A stretch of 64,000 nt of DNA from the NCBI RefSeq assembly GCF_023823685.1, contig NZ_JAMXBF010000006.1:310001-374000 (forward strand), read 5' to 3'. This stretch comes from Pseudomonas subflava. Its GTDB lineage: Bacteria; Pseudomonadota; Gammaproteobacteria; Pseudomonadales; Pseudomonadaceae. This document shows positions 12,897 to 23,108 of the stretch, piece after piece. The first letter of the stretch is position 1. The number at the start of each line of letters is the position of its first letter. A model generated the notes under the pieces. That model searched no databases. It had not been told where the DNA came from and saw only the letters and a list, made by a program, of their open reading frames with translations. The translations under genes and the position numbers were made by a program.

Positions 12897-13703
12897 ATGT
12901 CGCAAACCGTCTTCTTCGTCCACGCCAACGGCTTTCCCTCGGCTACCTACGGCAAGCTGTTCGCCGCCCTCGCACCGGACTACCGCGTCCGGCACCTGGA
13001 GCAGCACGGCCACGACCCGCGTTTCCCGGTGGACGACAACTGGAACAACCTGGTGGACGAGCTGATCCTGCACCTGGAGCAGGGCGCCGAGCCGGCCTGG
13101 GGCGTCGGTCACTCGCTCGGCGGCGTGCTGCACTACCATGCCGCGCTGCGCCGTCCGGAGCTGTACCGCGGCGTCGTCATGCTGGATTCGCCGCTGCTGA
13201 CCGGCGTCGACCGCATGGTGATCCGCGCGGCCAAGCGCTTCGGCTTCATTGATCGGATCACCCCGGCCGGCCGCACCGTCGGCCGCCGCGAGGCCTTCGG
13301 CGATGTCGGAGAGGCCCGCGACTATTTCGCCGGCAAGACGCTGTTCCGCCGGTTCGACCCGGACTGCCTGGACGCCTATGTGCGCCACGGCCTGCGCGAG
13401 GAGGGCCAAGGCCTGCGCCTGCGCTTCGACCCGGCCACCGAGATCCGCATCTACCGCAGCGTGCCGCACACCGTGCCGGGGCGCCCACAGCAGCTGGCCG
13501 TGCCGCTGGCGGTGGTCCGCGGCCGCCACAGCCGTGTGGTGATGCCGCACCATGCGCGCCAGGTCAGCCGCGTGCCCAGGGGCGAATACCACAACCTGCC
13601 CGGCGGCCACATGTTTCCGCTCGAGCGCCCGCAGGACACGGCCCGGCTGCTGCGCGAGCTGTTCGACCGCTGGCAGGGCCGGGGCGAGGAGCGTTCGGCA
13701 TGA
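12897..13703 (+). CDS. Alpha/beta-fold hydrolase
   Basis: This 268-residue protein begins SQTVFFVHANGFPSATYG, the oxyanion-hole strand of an alpha/beta hydrolase. It carries the nucleophile elbow GVGHSLGG (about residues 71-78). The terminal histidine is probably the one in LPGGHMFPLE near residue 240. No signal peptide is present, so it is cytoplasmic; the substrate is unknown. Its stop overlaps the start of a second alpha/beta hydrolase (ATGA). A GC-rich hairpin at 12748-12768 separates it from braB. Confidence 0.85.
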   Translation: MSQTVFFVHANGFPSATYGKLFAALAPDYRVRHLEQHGHDPRFPVDDNWNNLVDELILHLEQGAEPAWGVGHSLGGVLHYHAALRRPELYRGVVMLDSPLLTGVDRMVIRAAKRFGFIDRITPAGRTVGRREAFGDVGEARDYFAGKTLFRRFDPDCLDAYVRHGLREEGQGLRLRFDPATEIRIYRSVPHTVPGRPQQLAVPLAVVRGRHSRVVMPHHARQVSRVPRGEYHNLPGGHMFPLERPQDTARLLRELFDRWQGRGEERSA

Positions 13704-14563
13704 GCCTGAAAGTGGAGGAGACCCGTTTCAGCCTGCCGCACGTGGAGCTGGCCGCGCACCTGTTCGGCCCCGAGGAGGGCATCCCGGTTATCGCCCTGCA
13801 TGGCTGGCTGGACAACGCCATGACCTTTGCGCGCCTGGCGCCGAAGCTCGAAGGCCTGCGTATCGTCGCCCTGGACTTTCCCGGTCACGGCCATTCCGGC
13901 CACTACGCCAGCAACTCCAGCTACAGCATGTGGGAGTACCTGGAGGACGTGCTGCTGGTGGCAGAGCAGCTCGGCTGGCAGCGTTTCTCGCTGCTCGGCC
14001 ATTCGCTCGGTGGGATCATCTCCACGTTGCTGGCGGCGGCGGTGCCGGAACGCATCGAGCGCCTGGCGCTGATCGACGGCCTGGTGCCCTATACCGCCGA
14101 GGCCGATAGCGCGCCCAAGCGCCTGGGCGATGCGCTGCGCGCGCGCCTGGCGGTGCGTGATAAGCAGAAGCCGGTCTACCCGGATCTGGAGAAGGCGGTG
14201 CAGGCGCGCATGCGCGGTGTGGTCGCGGTCAGCCGCGAGGCTGCCGAGCTGCTCGCCCAGCGCGGGCTGGAACCGGTACCCGGCGGCTACACCTGGCGCA
14301 CGGATATCCGCCTGACCCTGCCGTCGGTGATGCGTCTGACCTTCGCCCACGTCGAGCATTTCGTGCGCGCCGTGCAATGCCCGGTCAGCCTGATCCTCGC
14401 CGAGGGCGGGCAGATGAATGTCGAGCCGCGCCTGAAGAGCCTGGTCGAGGGCACCGCCTTCGAGACCCATGTGCTGCCGGGCGGCCACCACCTGCACCTC
14501 AACGACGAGGCCGGTGCGCAGCAGGTTGCAGACTGTTTCAATCCATTCTTCCGCCGCGCTTGA
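13700..14563 (+). CDS. Alpha/beta-fold hydrolase
   Basis: This 287-residue protein has the hydrolase hallmarks: [13 protein letters not shown] for the oxyanion strand, [11 protein letters not shown] after strand 4, the nucleophile elbow LLGHSLGG with the serine near residue 102, and a C-terminal LPGGHHLHL supplying the catalytic histidine. It is cytoplasmic and its substrate is unknown. It overlaps the previous hydrolase by 4 bases, and the two seem to be co-translated. The two proteins are only distantly similar, so this is not a recent duplication. Confidence 0.86.
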   Translation: MSLKVEETRFSLPHVELAAHLFGPEEGIPVIALHGWLDNAMTFARLAPKLEGLRIVALDFPGHGHSGHYASNSSYSMWEYLEDVLLVAEQLGWQRFSLLGHSLGGIISTLLAAAVPERIERLALIDGLVPYTAEADSAPKRLGDALRARLAVRDKQKPVYPDLEKAVQARMRGVVAVSREAAELLAQRGLEPVPGGYTWRTDIRLTLPSVMRLTFAHVEHFVRAVQCPVSLILAEGGQMNVEPRLKSLVEGTAFETHVLPGGHHLHLNDEAGAQQVADCFNPFFRRA

Positions 14564-14612
14564 CGCGGCCCCGGCAACTGCCGAGGCTGTGCGGGTCGCA
14601 TCGGAGATTGCC

Positions 14613-15266
14613 ATGATCGATCTGTACACCGCCGCCACGCCCAACGGGCACAAGATTTCCATCGCCCTCGAGGAGCTGGAGCTGCCTTACCGGGTGCACG
14701 CGCTGTCCTTCGACAGGAAGGAACAGAAGACCCCCGAGTTCCTGCGCATCAACCCCAACGGCCGTATCCCGGCCATCGTCGACGACGGCTTCGCCGTGTT
14801 CGAGTCCGGTGCCATCCTCATCTACCTGGCCGAGAAGACCGGCCGGCTGCTGCCGAGCGACGCCAAGGGGCGGTCCCTGGCGCTGCAGTGGCTGATGTTC
14901 CAGATGGGCGGAGTAGGGCCCATGCAGGGCCAGGCCAACGTGTTCTTCCGCTATTTCCCGGAGAAACTGCAGGGCCCCATAGACCGCTACCAGAACGAGA
15001 CCCGCCGCCTCTACGAGGTGCTCGACCGCCGCCTGGGCGAGGCCGAATACTTGGCCGGCGACTATGGCATCGCCGACATCGCCACCTATCCCTGGGTGCG
15101 CCTCCACGACTGGGCAGGCGTGTCGGTGGACGGCCTCGAGCATCTGCAACGCTGGATGGCTACGCTCGCCGCGCGACCCGCCGTTCAGCGCGGGCTGCAG
15201 GTACCGCCCCGCGCCGACGAGGAAGACCGCCTGGTGAAGACCGCCCAGAGCATGCTCACGCGTTAA
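14613..15266 (+). CDS. Glutathione S-transferase family protein (YfcG/Ure2p-like)
   Basis: This 217-residue protein has the N-terminal thioredoxin-fold domain starting [21 protein letters not shown]. The TPNGxK segment typifies the Nu/Ure2p-like GSTs, whose activity is mainly disulfide-bond reduction with glutathione. [13 protein letters not shown] is the glutathione gamma-Glu binding segment, and an all-helical C-terminal domain follows. I chose the ATG at 14613, where the conserved domain begins, although the frame stays open further upstream. It is 49 bases after the hydrolase pair, and a DUF4892 gene follows after 8 bases. Confidence 0.88.
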   Translation: MIDLYTAATPNGHKISIALEELELPYRVHALSFDRKEQKTPEFLRINPNGRIPAIVDDGFAVFESGAILIYLAEKTGRLLPSDAKGRSLALQWLMFQMGGVGPMQGQANVFFRYFPEKLQGPIDRYQNETRRLYEVLDRRLGEAEYLAGDYGIADIATYPWVRLHDWAGVSVDGLEHLQRWMATLAARPAVQRGLQVPPRADEEDRLVKTAQSMLTR

Positions 15267-15274
15267 GGATTCGC

Positions 15275-16075
15275 ATGCGCCGACTGATTCTCTGCCTCAT
15301 CCCATTCGTTTCTCCGCTGCTGGCGGCCGAGCCTGCCGGTAGCCAGGACCTGGACGTTCTGCCGCGATTTCCCCGCGCCGAGATCGTCGATTACCAGGAT
15401 GCGCCGAGCCTGGAGAGACGCTACCCGCAGGATGGCCTGCGGCGCATCAGCGGCCGCCTGCGCGCGTCCGCTGAGGTACTGACCGAAGGGCGCCTGCGTG
15501 CGCTGACCTATCGGCTGCCCGACGAGCATTCGCCGCGCGAGGCGCTCGACGCCGCGCGCGAGCATTTGCTGGGGCAGGGCGCCCAGCTGTTGTTCTGGTG
15601 CGAGGGCCGCGACTGCGGTTCTTCCAGCCTGTGGGCCAACCAGATCTTCGGCAACGCCAAGCTCTACGGCCCCGAGGAGCGTCAGAGCTATCTGCTGCTG
15701 CGCCTGGCCGAGCCCCGGCAGGACAGCCTGCTGGCCCTGTACGGCATCACCCGCGGCAACCGCCGCGCCTACCTGCATGTCGAGCAGCTGGATGCCACCG
15801 CGCCGCTGGCCCAGCTGTTGCCGACGCCCGGCACACTGCTGCGCCAGCTCAAGAGCAGCGGCGAGCTGAACCTGGCGCAGCTGGGGGCGCCGGACGAGCA
15901 GTGGGGCGACCTGCTGGTGCGCGCGCTGAGCCTGGACAATACCCTGCGCGTGAGCCTGTCCGGCGCTCACGCCGAGGCCTGGCTGGCCGAGCTGGAGAGC
16001 CGCGGCGTGCGTGGCCGTCGGCTGCAGTTGGCGGCGACCACCGGCACGGGGCTGCGTTTGCAACAACTACGCTGA
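15275..16075 (+). CDS. DUF4892 domain periplasmic/envelope protein
   Basis: This 266-residue protein has a signal peptide of about 18 residues (MRRLILCLIPFVSPLLAAEP). It resembles the DUF4892 family found in Pseudomonas. An ARG-rich first half is followed by a central FWCEGRDCGSSSLWANQIF segment with two close cysteines (Cys-Glu-Gly-Arg-Asp-Cys). In the periplasm that pair could form a small disulfide loop. The C-terminal third contains repeated Leu/Arg-rich stretches. The function is unknown. It sits 8 bases after the GST gene and probably shares its transcript. Confidence 0.75.
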   Translation: MRRLILCLIPFVSPLLAAEPAGSQDLDVLPRFPRAEIVDYQDAPSLERRYPQDGLRRISGRLRASAEVLTEGRLRALTYRLPDEHSPREALDAAREHLLGQGAQLLFWCEGRDCGSSSLWANQIFGNAKLYGPEERQSYLLLRLAEPRQDSLLALYGITRGNRRAYLHVEQLDATAPLAQLLPTPGTLLRQLKSSGELNLAQLGAPDEQWGDLLVRALSLDNTLRVSLSGAHAEAWLAELESRGVRGRRLQLAATTGTGLRLQQLR

Positions 16076-16125
16076 ACAATGGTGCGTGCCGGGCCGCTTC
16101 TGCCCGGCTCTTGGAATCTCGAATC

Positions 16126-17199
16126 ATGCTGAACAATGATCGCCTGCTGGTGCAGATCCTGTTGCTGGCGCTGCTCGGCGCCTGCGCCTGGGTGCTGGCG
16201 CCGTTCTTCTCCGCCTTGTTCTGGGCCGGCGTGCTGGCCTTTGCCAGCTGGCCGCTGATGCGCCTGCTGACCCGCGCGCTGGATGGCCGGGAAACCACCG
16301 CCGCGGCCATTCTCACCGGCTGCTGGATGGTTCTGGTGGCGGTGCCGCTGGTGCTGCTGGGCTTCAATCTGGCCGACCACATTCGCGATGCCACCGAGCT
16401 GTTCAAGGGCTTCCAGGTCGACGGCCTGCCGGACCCGCCTACCTGGCTCGGCGACCTGCCGCTGGTGGGCGAGCGTCTGGTCGGCATCTGGACGCGCATC
16501 GATCAGGAGGGCGTGGCCCTGCTGGCATCGGTGCGCCCCTACCTGGGCCAGGTGGGCAACTGGCTGCTGGCCCGCAGTGCGCAGATCGGCGGCGGCATGC
16601 TGGAGCTGGCCCTGAGCCTGGTGCTGGTGTTCTTCTTCTACCGCGACGGTCCACGCATGGCGGCCTTCGCCCACAGCCTGCTGGAGCGGTTGATCGGCGA
16701 CCGCGCCGACCATTACCTGGAACTGGTGGCCGGCACCGTGCAACGGGTGGTCAACGGCGTGATCGGCACCGCCGCGGCGCAGGCGCTGCTGGCCATGATC
16801 GGCTTCTACATCGCCGGCGTGCCGGGCGCGCTGGTGCTGGGCCTGATCACCTTCGTCCTCAGCCTGATCCCCATGGGCCCGCCGCTGGTGTGGATTCCCG
16901 CCACCGCCTGGCTGGTCAGCCAGGAGCAGTACGGCATGGCGGTGTTCCTCGGCATCTGGGGCATGTTCGTCATCAGCGGCGTGGACAACGTGCTCAAGCC
17001 CTACCTGATCAGCCGTGGCGGCAACCTGCCGCTGGTGGTGGTGCTGCTCGGCGTGTTCGGCGGCATCCTGGCCTTCGGCTTCATGGGCCTGTTCCTCGGC
17101 CCGACCCTACTGGCGGTGGCCTTCAGCCTCCTCGGCGACTGGGTCGCCAGCACGCCGCGGGTCGCCGCGGTAGAGGCGGAGCGCAAGGACGGGGAGTAG
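16126..17199 (+). CDS. AI-2E family (PerM/YdiK-type) membrane permease
   Basis: This 357-residue inner-membrane protein has about eight helices and the AI-2E transporter layout: two N-terminal helices, a hydrophilic segment (about residues 95-145), then five or six helices including the conserved SLIPMGPPLVWIPA segment. VDNVLKPYLISRGGNLP is also a family hallmark. Members export or exchange small solutes such as autoinducer-2 or Na+/H+, but the substrate here is unknown. The ATG at 16126 fits the family start. A 193-base spacer follows. Confidence 0.86.
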   Translation: MLNNDRLLVQILLLALLGACAWVLAPFFSALFWAGVLAFASWPLMRLLTRALDGRETTAAAILTGCWMVLVAVPLVLLGFNLADHIRDATELFKGFQVDGLPDPPTWLGDLPLVGERLVGIWTRIDQEGVALLASVRPYLGQVGNWLLARSAQIGGGMLELALSLVLVFFFYRDGPRMAAFAHSLLERLIGDRADHYLELVAGTVQRVVNGVIGTAAAQALLAMIGFYIAGVPGALVLGLITFVLSLIPMGPPLVWIPATAWLVSQEQYGMAVFLGIWGMFVISGVDNVLKPYLISRGGNLPLVVVLLGVFGGILAFGFMGLFLGPTLLAVAFSLLGDWVASTPRVAAVEAERKDGE

Positions 17200-17392
17200 T
17201 TGGCATCCTGTGCAGAATCCTGCTCACCCCGCTTGGTGGGCATGCGGAGGCGGTGATAGCCTTGCCCGGCTTCCCGGCCAACTAGCAGCCGGAGCAGGGC
17301 TGACGCCCCGCCTCAGACCGCGACGATCGAGTCCATAGAGGCCACGCGCGGTTCAGGGAAGAAAGACCAACACCACACAACGGACATATGCC

Positions 17393-18973
17393 ATGAAAAA
17401 ATCTGCAGGTATCGCTGTAGGCGCACTCGTTGCCGTCGCCGCCATCGGCGCGGGCGGCGCCTGGTACACCGGCAACCAGTTGCCCAAGGTACTGGACGAA
17501 TCGATCAAGCAGGCCAACGCCGACATGGCCAAGACCCTGCCGGCACTGGGCCTGGACGCTTCCATCGAGCTGCTGTCGCTGGAGCGCCAGTTCCTCAGCA
17601 GCAACGCCCGCTACCGCATCACCTTCAACGGCTCACTGGATGGCGACGAGCCGCGCCAGTTCGAGCTGGTGATCAACGACCGCATCGAGCACGGCCCCTT
17701 CCCGCTGTCGCGCCTCAAGGCGTTCAAGCTGATGCCGGTCATGGCTACCAGCAACTACGCCCTGGAGTCCAACCCGGCGCTGGAGAAATGGTTCGCCGCG
17801 GCCAATGGCCAGTCGCCGGTGGAAGGTCAGGCCAGCCTGGGCTATGACCGCTCGGTGCAAGGCACCGTGCGCCTGAACCCGGTGCAGGCGGCGCTGGATG
17901 CCGACAGCAACCTGCAGTTCAGCGGCCTGACCGTCGACTTCGACAGCACCGCCCAGGCCAAGGAGATCGACGCCGAAGGCCTGATGGGCAGCCTCAAGCT
18001 CACCACCAGGCTGCCGGAAGGCGGCGAGCCGATGACCCTCGAGCTCAAGGGCCTGACCCTGGACAGCCAGACCGCCAAGAGCGCCAGCGATTTCTACCTG
18101 GGCCGCAACGAGGTCAAGCTGCAGACCGTGGAGATCCTGGTGGGCGACAACGCGCCGATCCTGGTCAAGGACCTGTCGCAGCTCGACGAGACCAGCGAAG
18201 CCGACAGCAAGCTGGCCGGCCGCTCGACCTACAAGATCGGCATGGTCAGCTACCAGGGCCATGACATCGGTGGCCTGGAGATGATCTCCAGCGTGAAGAA
18301 CCTGGACGCCGGCGCCCTGCAATCGATGCTCGCGCTGTACAGCGACATCATCAAGAGCACCGGCCAGCTGCAGCAGGCCAGCCTGGACGCCGAGAGCGGC
18401 CTGCCGGAACTGAGCGAGGCGCAGAAGGCCCAGCTGATGGTGGATGTCGAGAAGCTGCTGGCCGGCAAGCCGGGCGTCGCCCTGGAGCGGCTGGCGTTCA
18501 AGACCGCCAGCGGCGAGAGCAGCCTGAGCCTGTCGGTGGATCTGAACAAGCCCGAGTCCTTCGAGCTGCCGGCGCCGGAGCTGGCCAAGCAGCTGGTCGG
18601 CCAGCTGGACGCCAAGGTGTCCGTGTCCAAGGCCATGATCGGCGACCTGGTCGGCCTGCAGGCCACCCTGGGCGGGCAGACCGACAAGGAAGCCGTGGCC
18701 CAGCAGGCCTCGATGATGACCGAGATGGCCAGCGGCATGGCCCTGTCCACCGAGCTGGCCAGGCTGGAGGGTGACGCCATTGTCTCCACCCTGCATTACG
18801 CCGACGACAAGGTCGACTTCAACGGCAAGCAGATGACCGTCGAAGAGTTCGTCGCCATGGCCTTCGCCAGCGGCGCCGGCCTCGGCGGCATGGGCGGCGG
18901 CGCCATGGCCGACGAGGAGCCCGCGCTGGAAGGCCTGGAGCTGGAGGAGGGCGGCGAAGAACTCGCCGAATAA
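17393..18973 (+). CDS. YdgA-like (DUF945) family protein
   Basis: This 526-residue protein has an N-terminal signal anchor (residues 5-26, [21 protein letters not shown]). A long beta-rich periplasmic domain of the DUF945/YdgA type follows, and the C-terminus is Gly/Glu-rich ([10 protein letters not shown], then an acidic tail). YdgA proteins are inner-membrane-anchored and of uncertain function. It starts with a strong SD-like purine stretch further upstream and an ATG in CATATGCCATGAAA. It stands alone: a terminator-like hairpin follows before kdpF. Confidence 0.8.
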   Translation: MKKSAGIAVGALVAVAAIGAGGAWYTGNQLPKVLDESIKQANADMAKTLPALGLDASIELLSLERQFLSSNARYRITFNGSLDGDEPRQFELVINDRIEHGPFPLSRLKAFKLMPVMATSNYALESNPALEKWFAAANGQSPVEGQASLGYDRSVQGTVRLNPVQAALDADSNLQFSGLTVDFDSTAQAKEIDAEGLMGSLKLTTRLPEGGEPMTLELKGLTLDSQTAKSASDFYLGRNEVKLQTVEILVGDNAPILVKDLSQLDETSEADSKLAGRSTYKIGMVSYQGHDIGGLEMISSVKNLDAGALQSMLALYSDIIKSTGQLQQASLDAESGLPELSEAQKAQLMVDVEKLLAGKPGVALERLAFKTASGESSLSLSVDLNKPESFELPAPELAKQLVGQLDAKVSVSKAMIGDLVGLQATLGGQTDKEAVAQQASMMTEMASGMALSTELARLEGDAIVSTLHYADDKVDFNGKQMTVEEFVAMAFASGAGLGGMGGGAMADEEPALEGLELEEGGEELAE

Positions 18974-18988
18974 GCCTTCACCGCGCCT

Positions 18989-19028
18989 GCGAAGGCCCGC
19001 GACTTCCCTGGGAGTCGCGGGCCTTCGC
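18989..19028 (+). terminator. Long hairpin after the YdgA-like gene
   Basis: A perfect 16-bp inverted repeat (18989-19004 with 19013-19028; it begins GCGAAGGCCCGCG) lies 15 bases after the stop codon, followed by GTTTCC. The stem is strong but the T-run is short. It separates this gene from the kdp promoter region. Confidence 0.75.
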
Positions 19029-19043
19029 GTTTCCGGCGGGCGG

Positions 19044-19063
19044 AAATTTACGCTTTCTTTATC
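19044..19063 (+). promoter_or_regulatory. Candidate KdpE operator upstream of kdpF
   Basis: Two TTTA-centred repeats, TTTACG at 19047-19052 and TTTATC at 19058-19063, are spaced exactly 11 bases apart in an otherwise GC-rich region about 90 bases before kdpF. The known E. coli KdpE box is likewise a T-rich direct repeat of TTTAT/TTTAC halves. Another TTTACG is at 19091. This is inferred from similarity and position only. Confidence 0.45.
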
Positions 19064-19152
19064 CGCCACCCCGCCCAGCGCAATCGCTCCTTTACGCCCC
19101 CAGGGCGAAGAATGCCTCCACGGCGGCGCAGTCCGCATCACGGAGCGATCAC

Positions 19153-19242
19153 ATGAGCATTCTCGACGGGGTGTCCCTGGGCCTGGCCCTGGGGCTGTTC
19201 ATCTACCTGCTGGTGGCGCTGCTGCGCGCCGAGCGCGGCTAG
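19153..19242 (+). CDS. kdpF: KdpF, small subunit of the potassium-transporting ATPase
   Basis: This 29-codon gene encodes [20 protein letters not shown] followed by VALLRAERG, a single membrane helix ending in a positively charged tail. That is the KdpF pattern. KdpF stabilises the KdpABC complex. It lies directly in front of kdpA (8-base gap) with a GGAGCGATCACATG start region. Size and position make the call secure even though it is too short for most gene finders. Confidence 0.92.
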   Translation: MSILDGVSLGLALGLFIYLLVALLRAERG

Positions 19243-19250
19243 GGGGCCCC

Positions 19251-20939
19251 ATGCAACTTCAAGACTACGGGCTGATCCTGGCCTTCTTCGTTCTGGTACT
19301 GGCGCCCGCGCCCTGGCTGGGGCGCTACCTGTACCGCGCCATGGAGGGTGAGCGAACCCTGCTGACGCCGCTGCTGCAACCGCTCGAGCGGGCCTGCTAC
19401 CGCTTCGCCGGCATCGACCGAAAGCGCGAGCAGGACTGGAAGACCTACGCCCTGGCGCTGCTGGCCTTCACTCTGGCCTCTCTGCTGACGCTGTTCGCCA
19501 TCCTGCTGCTACAGGGTGTGCTGCCACTCAACCCGCAGCAGCTGCCGGGCCTGGAGTGGACCCTGGCGTTCAACACGGCGGTGAGTTTCGTCACCAACAC
19601 CAACTGGCAGGCTTATAGCGGCGAGGCGGCGCTGAGCTATTTCAGCCAGGCGGTCGGCCTCGCCGTGCAGAACTTCGTCAGCCCGGCGGTGGGCCTGGCC
19701 ATCCTGGTGGCCTTCTCCCGCGGCATCGCGCGCAAGTCGAGTGCCGGTATCGGCAATTTCTGGGTCGACCTGACCCGCGCCACGCTCTACGGCCTGCTGC
19801 CGCTGTGCCTGATCCTGGCGCTGCTGCTGGTCTGGCAGGGCGTGCCGCAGACCTTCATGGACTACGCCCAGGCCAAGACGCTGCTGGGCGCCGACCAGAC
19901 CATCCCGCTGGGCCCGGCGGCCAGCCAGATCGCCATCAAGCAGCTCGGCACCAACGGCGGCGGCTTCTTCGGCGTGAACTCGGCGCACCCGTTCGAGAAC
20001 CCCACGGCGCTGAGCAACCTGCTGGAGCTGGCGGCGATCCTGTTGATTCCGGCGGCGCTGGTGTTCAGCTTCGGTCATTACGTCAGAGACCTGCGCCAGA
20101 GCCGCGCGATCCTCGCCTGCATGCTGATCCTGTTCGTCATTGGCCTGGGCGTGACCCTGTGGGCCGAGCACCAGCCGAACCCGGCGCTGGCGGCGTTGCC
20201 GATCGAGCAGGCCGGCTCGATGGAGGGCAAGGAGAGCCGCTTCGGCGTCGCTGGCTCGGCACTCTGGGCGGTAACCACCACGGCCGCGTCCAATGGCTCG
20301 GTCAACGCCATGCACGACAGCTTCAGCGCCATCGGCGGGCTGGTGCCGATGTTCAACATGATGCTCGGCGAGGTGATCTTCGGCGGCGTCGGCGCCGGCC
20401 TCTACGGCATGCTGCTGTTCGTGCTGATCGCCGTGTTCCTCGCCGGCCTGATGATCGGCCGCACCCCGGAATACCTGGGCAAGAAGCTGGAGGCCCGCGA
20501 GGTGCGCCTGCTGGTGGCGACGTTGCTGGTGATGCCGGTCGGCGTGCTGGTGCTCAGCGCCCTCGCTGTCAGCCTGCCGGGCCCGGCCGCTTCGATCACC
20601 AATCCTGGCGCGCACGGTTTCAGCCAGGCGCTGTACGCCTACACCTCGGGCACCGCCAACAACGGCTCGGCCTTCGCCGGCTTCGGTGCCAACACCCCGT
20701 TCCACAACCTGCTGATCGGCCTGGCCATGCTGCTCGGGCGCTTCGGCTACATCCTGCCGATCCTCGCCATCGCCGGCAGCCTGGCGGCGAAGAAGCGCGC
20801 GCCGCTGAACGACAACAGCTTCCCCACCCACGGCCCGCTGTTCGTCACCCTGCTGACCCTGACCATCTTGCTGGTCGGCGGCCTGACCTTCCTGCCGGCG
20901 CTTGCCCTGGGCCCGCTGGCCGAACACCTGGCGTTCTAA
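19251..20939 (+). CDS. kdpA: Potassium-transporting ATPase, K+-selective subunit A
   Basis: This 562-residue polytopic protein belongs to the potassium-transporter superfamily and forms the selectivity filter of the high-affinity KdpFABC pump. Four filter-like repeats are visible, for example [50 protein letters not shown] and [19 protein letters not shown]. The length is typical (555-565). It is second in kdpFABCDE, and kdpB follows 12 bases downstream. Expression is expected at low K+ or in osmotic stress through KdpD/KdpE. Confidence 0.98.
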   Translation: MQLQDYGLILAFFVLVLAPAPWLGRYLYRAMEGERTLLTPLLQPLERACYRFAGIDRKREQDWKTYALALLAFTLASLLTLFAILLLQGVLPLNPQQLPGLEWTLAFNTAVSFVTNTNWQAYSGEAALSYFSQAVGLAVQNFVSPAVGLAILVAFSRGIARKSSAGIGNFWVDLTRATLYGLLPLCLILALLLVWQGVPQTFMDYAQAKTLLGADQTIPLGPAASQIAIKQLGTNGGGFFGVNSAHPFENPTALSNLLELAAILLIPAALVFSFGHYVRDLRQSRAILACMLILFVIGLGVTLWAEHQPNPALAALPIEQAGSMEGKESRFGVAGSALWAVTTTAASNGSVNAMHDSFSAIGGLVPMFNMMLGEVIFGGVGAGLYGMLLFVLIAVFLAGLMIGRTPEYLGKKLEAREVRLLVATLLVMPVGVLVLSALAVSLPGPAASITNPGAHGFSQALYAYTSGTANNGSAFAGFGANTPFHNLLIGLAMLLGRFGYILPILAIAGSLAAKKRAPLNDNSFPTHGPLFVTLLTLTILLVGGLTFLPALALGPLAEHLAF

Positions 20940-20951
20940 CGGAGAGTGAAC

Positions 20952-22997
20952 ATGAATGCCCCCACTCGCGTGTCCACTGGCGCGCAGACTCCCAAGACCA
21001 GCTTCCAGGCGCTGTGGCAACCGGCGCTCAAGCAGGCCTTCGTCAAACTCGATCCGCGCCAGCTCAAGCGGGCGCCGGTGATGCTGGTGGTCGAGCTGAC
21101 CGCCATCCTCACCACCGTGCTGTGCTTCGTTCCGGCGCAAGGCGTCAGCACCGGCCTGGCCGTGCAGATCGCCCTGTGGCTGTGGTTCACCGTGCTCTTC
21201 GCCAACTTCGCCGAGGCCCTGGCTGAGGGCCGCGGCAAGGCCCGCGCCGACAGCCTCAAGGCCGGCAGCCAGGGCCTGACCGCGCGGCGCAAGGTCGGCG
21301 CGCAGTTCCAGGCGGTGGCCGCCAGCCAGCTGCGGCGCGGCGATGTCGTCCGCGTCGAGGCCGGCGAGCTGATCCCCGGTGACGGCGAGGTGATCGAGGG
21401 CATCGCCGCGGTCAACGAGGCGGCTATCACCGGCGAATCCGCGCCGGTGATCCGCGAGTCCGGCGGTGATCGCTCGGCGGTCACCGGCAACACCCGCGTG
21501 GTGTCGGACTGGCTGCTGGTGCAGATCACCGCCAACCCCGGCGAGTCGACCCTGGACCGCATGATCGCCCTGGTCGAAGGCGCCAAGCGGCAGAAGACGC
21601 CGAATGAGGTGGCGCTGGACATCCTGCTGATCGGCCTGAGCCTGATCTTCCTGCTGGTGGTGGCCACGTTGCAGCCGTTCGCCCGCTTCGCCGGCGGCGA
21701 CCTGCCGCTGGTGTACCTGGCGGCGCTGCTGGTGACGCTGATCCCGACCACCATCGGCGGCCTGCTCTCGGCCATCGGCATCGCCGGGATGGACCGCCTG
21801 GTGCGCCTCAACGTGATCGCCAAGTCCGGCCGTGCGGTGGAGGCGGCGGGGGACGTGCACACCCTGCTGCTGGACAAGACCGGCACCATCACCTTCGGCA
21901 ACCGCCGCTGCAGCGCGCTGGTCAAGGCGCCGGGCGTCAACGGCCGCGACCTGGCCGAGGCGGCGTTGCTGGCCTCGCTGGCCGACGACACGGCCGAGGG
22001 CAAGTCCGTCGTCGAGTACCTGCGCGCCCTAAGCCCGGTGGAAGTGCCGGAGCGTGGCGCGGTGCGCGGCATCGCCTTTAGCGCCGAGACGCGCCTGTCC
22101 GGTGCCGATTGGGACGGTCGCAGCTTCCGCAAGGGCGCGGTGGACGCGGTGCTGCAGTACCTGGGCATGAGCCGCGAGGGGATGCCAGAGGCGCTGGCCC
22201 GCGAGGTCGACAAGATCGCCCAGAGCGGCGGCACGCCGTTGCTGGTGGCTGGCGACAATCGTCTGTTCGGTGCCATTCACCTCAAGGACGTGGTCAAGCC
22301 GGGTATCCGCGAGCGCTTCGCCGAGCTGCGCCAGCTGGGCATCCGCACCGTGATGGTCACCGGCGACAACCCGCTGACCGCCGCCGCCATCGCCGCCGAG
22401 GCCGGCGTGGATGATGTGATCGCCGAAGCCACGCCGGAGAAGAAACTGCAGCGCATCCGCAGCGAGCAGGCCGACGGCAAGCTGGTGGCCATGTGCGGCG
22501 ACGGCGCCAACGACGCCCCGGCGCTGGCCCAGGCCGATGTCGGCCTGGCGATGAACGATGGCACCCAGGCCGCCCGCGAGGCCGCCAACCTGGTCGACCT
22601 GGACAGCGATCCGACCAAACTGCTGGACGTGGTGCAGGTGGGCAAGGAGCTGCTGGTGACCCGTGGCGCGTTGACCACCTTCTCGGTGGCCAACGACGTG
22701 GCCAAGTACTTCGCCATCCTGCCGGCGCTGTTCGCCGGCATCTATCCGCAGCTCGGCACGCTCAACGTCATGCAGCTGCACAGCCCGCAGAGCGCCATCC
22801 TCTCGGCCATCGTGTTCAACGCGCTGATCATCGTCGCGCTGATTCCCCTGGCCCTGCGCGGCGTGCGCGTGCAGGCGGCGGACGCGGCCAGCCTGCTGCG
22901 GCGCAACCTGCTGATCTACGGCCTGGGCGGCATCCTCGCGCCGTTCGTGGGGATCAAGCTGATCGACGTGCTGCTGGTGGCCGTGGGGCTGGTGTAA
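20952..22997 (+). CDS. kdpB: Potassium-transporting ATPase, ATP-binding subunit B
   Basis: This P-type ATPase of 681 residues energises K+ uptake through KdpA. The phosphorylation motif DKTGT is at Asp308, GEEL-like actuator residues lie in the [15 protein letters not shown] region, and the hinge motif [14 protein letters not shown] follows. Seven helices bracket these domains. I chose the ATG at 20952, which has GGAG at 20941-20944; an in-frame GTG at 20946 would sit too close to that site. A REP-like pair separates it from kdpC. Confidence 0.97.
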   Translation: MNAPTRVSTGAQTPKTSFQALWQPALKQAFVKLDPRQLKRAPVMLVVELTAILTTVLCFVPAQGVSTGLAVQIALWLWFTVLFANFAEALAEGRGKARADSLKAGSQGLTARRKVGAQFQAVAASQLRRGDVVRVEAGELIPGDGEVIEGIAAVNEAAITGESAPVIRESGGDRSAVTGNTRVVSDWLLVQITANPGESTLDRMIALVEGAKRQKTPNEVALDILLIGLSLIFLLVVATLQPFARFAGGDLPLVYLAALLVTLIPTTIGGLLSAIGIAGMDRLVRLNVIAKSGRAVEAAGDVHTLLLDKTGTITFGNRRCSALVKAPGVNGRDLAEAALLASLADDTAEGKSVVEYLRALSPVEVPERGAVRGIAFSAETRLSGADWDGRSFRKGAVDAVLQYLGMSREGMPEALAREVDKIAQSGGTPLLVAGDNRLFGAIHLKDVVKPGIRERFAELRQLGIRTVMVTGDNPLTAAAIAAEAGVDDVIAEATPEKKLQRIRSEQADGKLVAMCGDGANDAPALAQADVGLAMNDGTQAAREAANLVDLDSDPTKLLDVVQVGKELLVTRGALTTFSVANDVAKYFAILPALFAGIYPQLGTLNVMQLHSPQSAILSAIVFNALIIVALIPLALRGVRVQAADAASLLRRNLLIYGLGGILAPFVGIKLIDVLLVAVGLV

Positions 22998-23040
22998 GGC
23001 GTGGATTTCTTCTCTCGTATGCGGGAGAGGGAGGCGTTCG

Positions 23041-23090
23041 TAGCCCGGATGCAATCCGGGAAGGCTGCCCCGGATCGCATCCGGGCTACA
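23041..23090. repeat. Inverted pair of REP-like palindromes between kdpB and kdpC
   Basis: The unit TAGCCCGGATGCAATCCGGG begins at 23041. A copy ending at 23090 (CATCCGGGCTA) matches it in the opposite orientation with a single mismatch near the centre. This head-to-head arrangement of short GC-rich palindromes is the REPIN type seen in Pseudomonas. It can form a long hairpin in the mRNA inside the kdp operon. Confidence 0.8.
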
Positions 23091-23108
23091 CGAAACTGGA
23101 GATAGATC

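Noticed and set aside
19509..21860. A 783-codon open frame opposite kdpA and kdpB
   Set aside because: Same antisense artefact: low-complexity Gln/His/Arg-rich translation over two certain genes.
23041..23090. Intrinsic terminator between kdpB and kdpC
   Set aside because: There is no T-run, and the unit has the repeat structure of REP pairs; a terminator inside the pump operon would make no sense.
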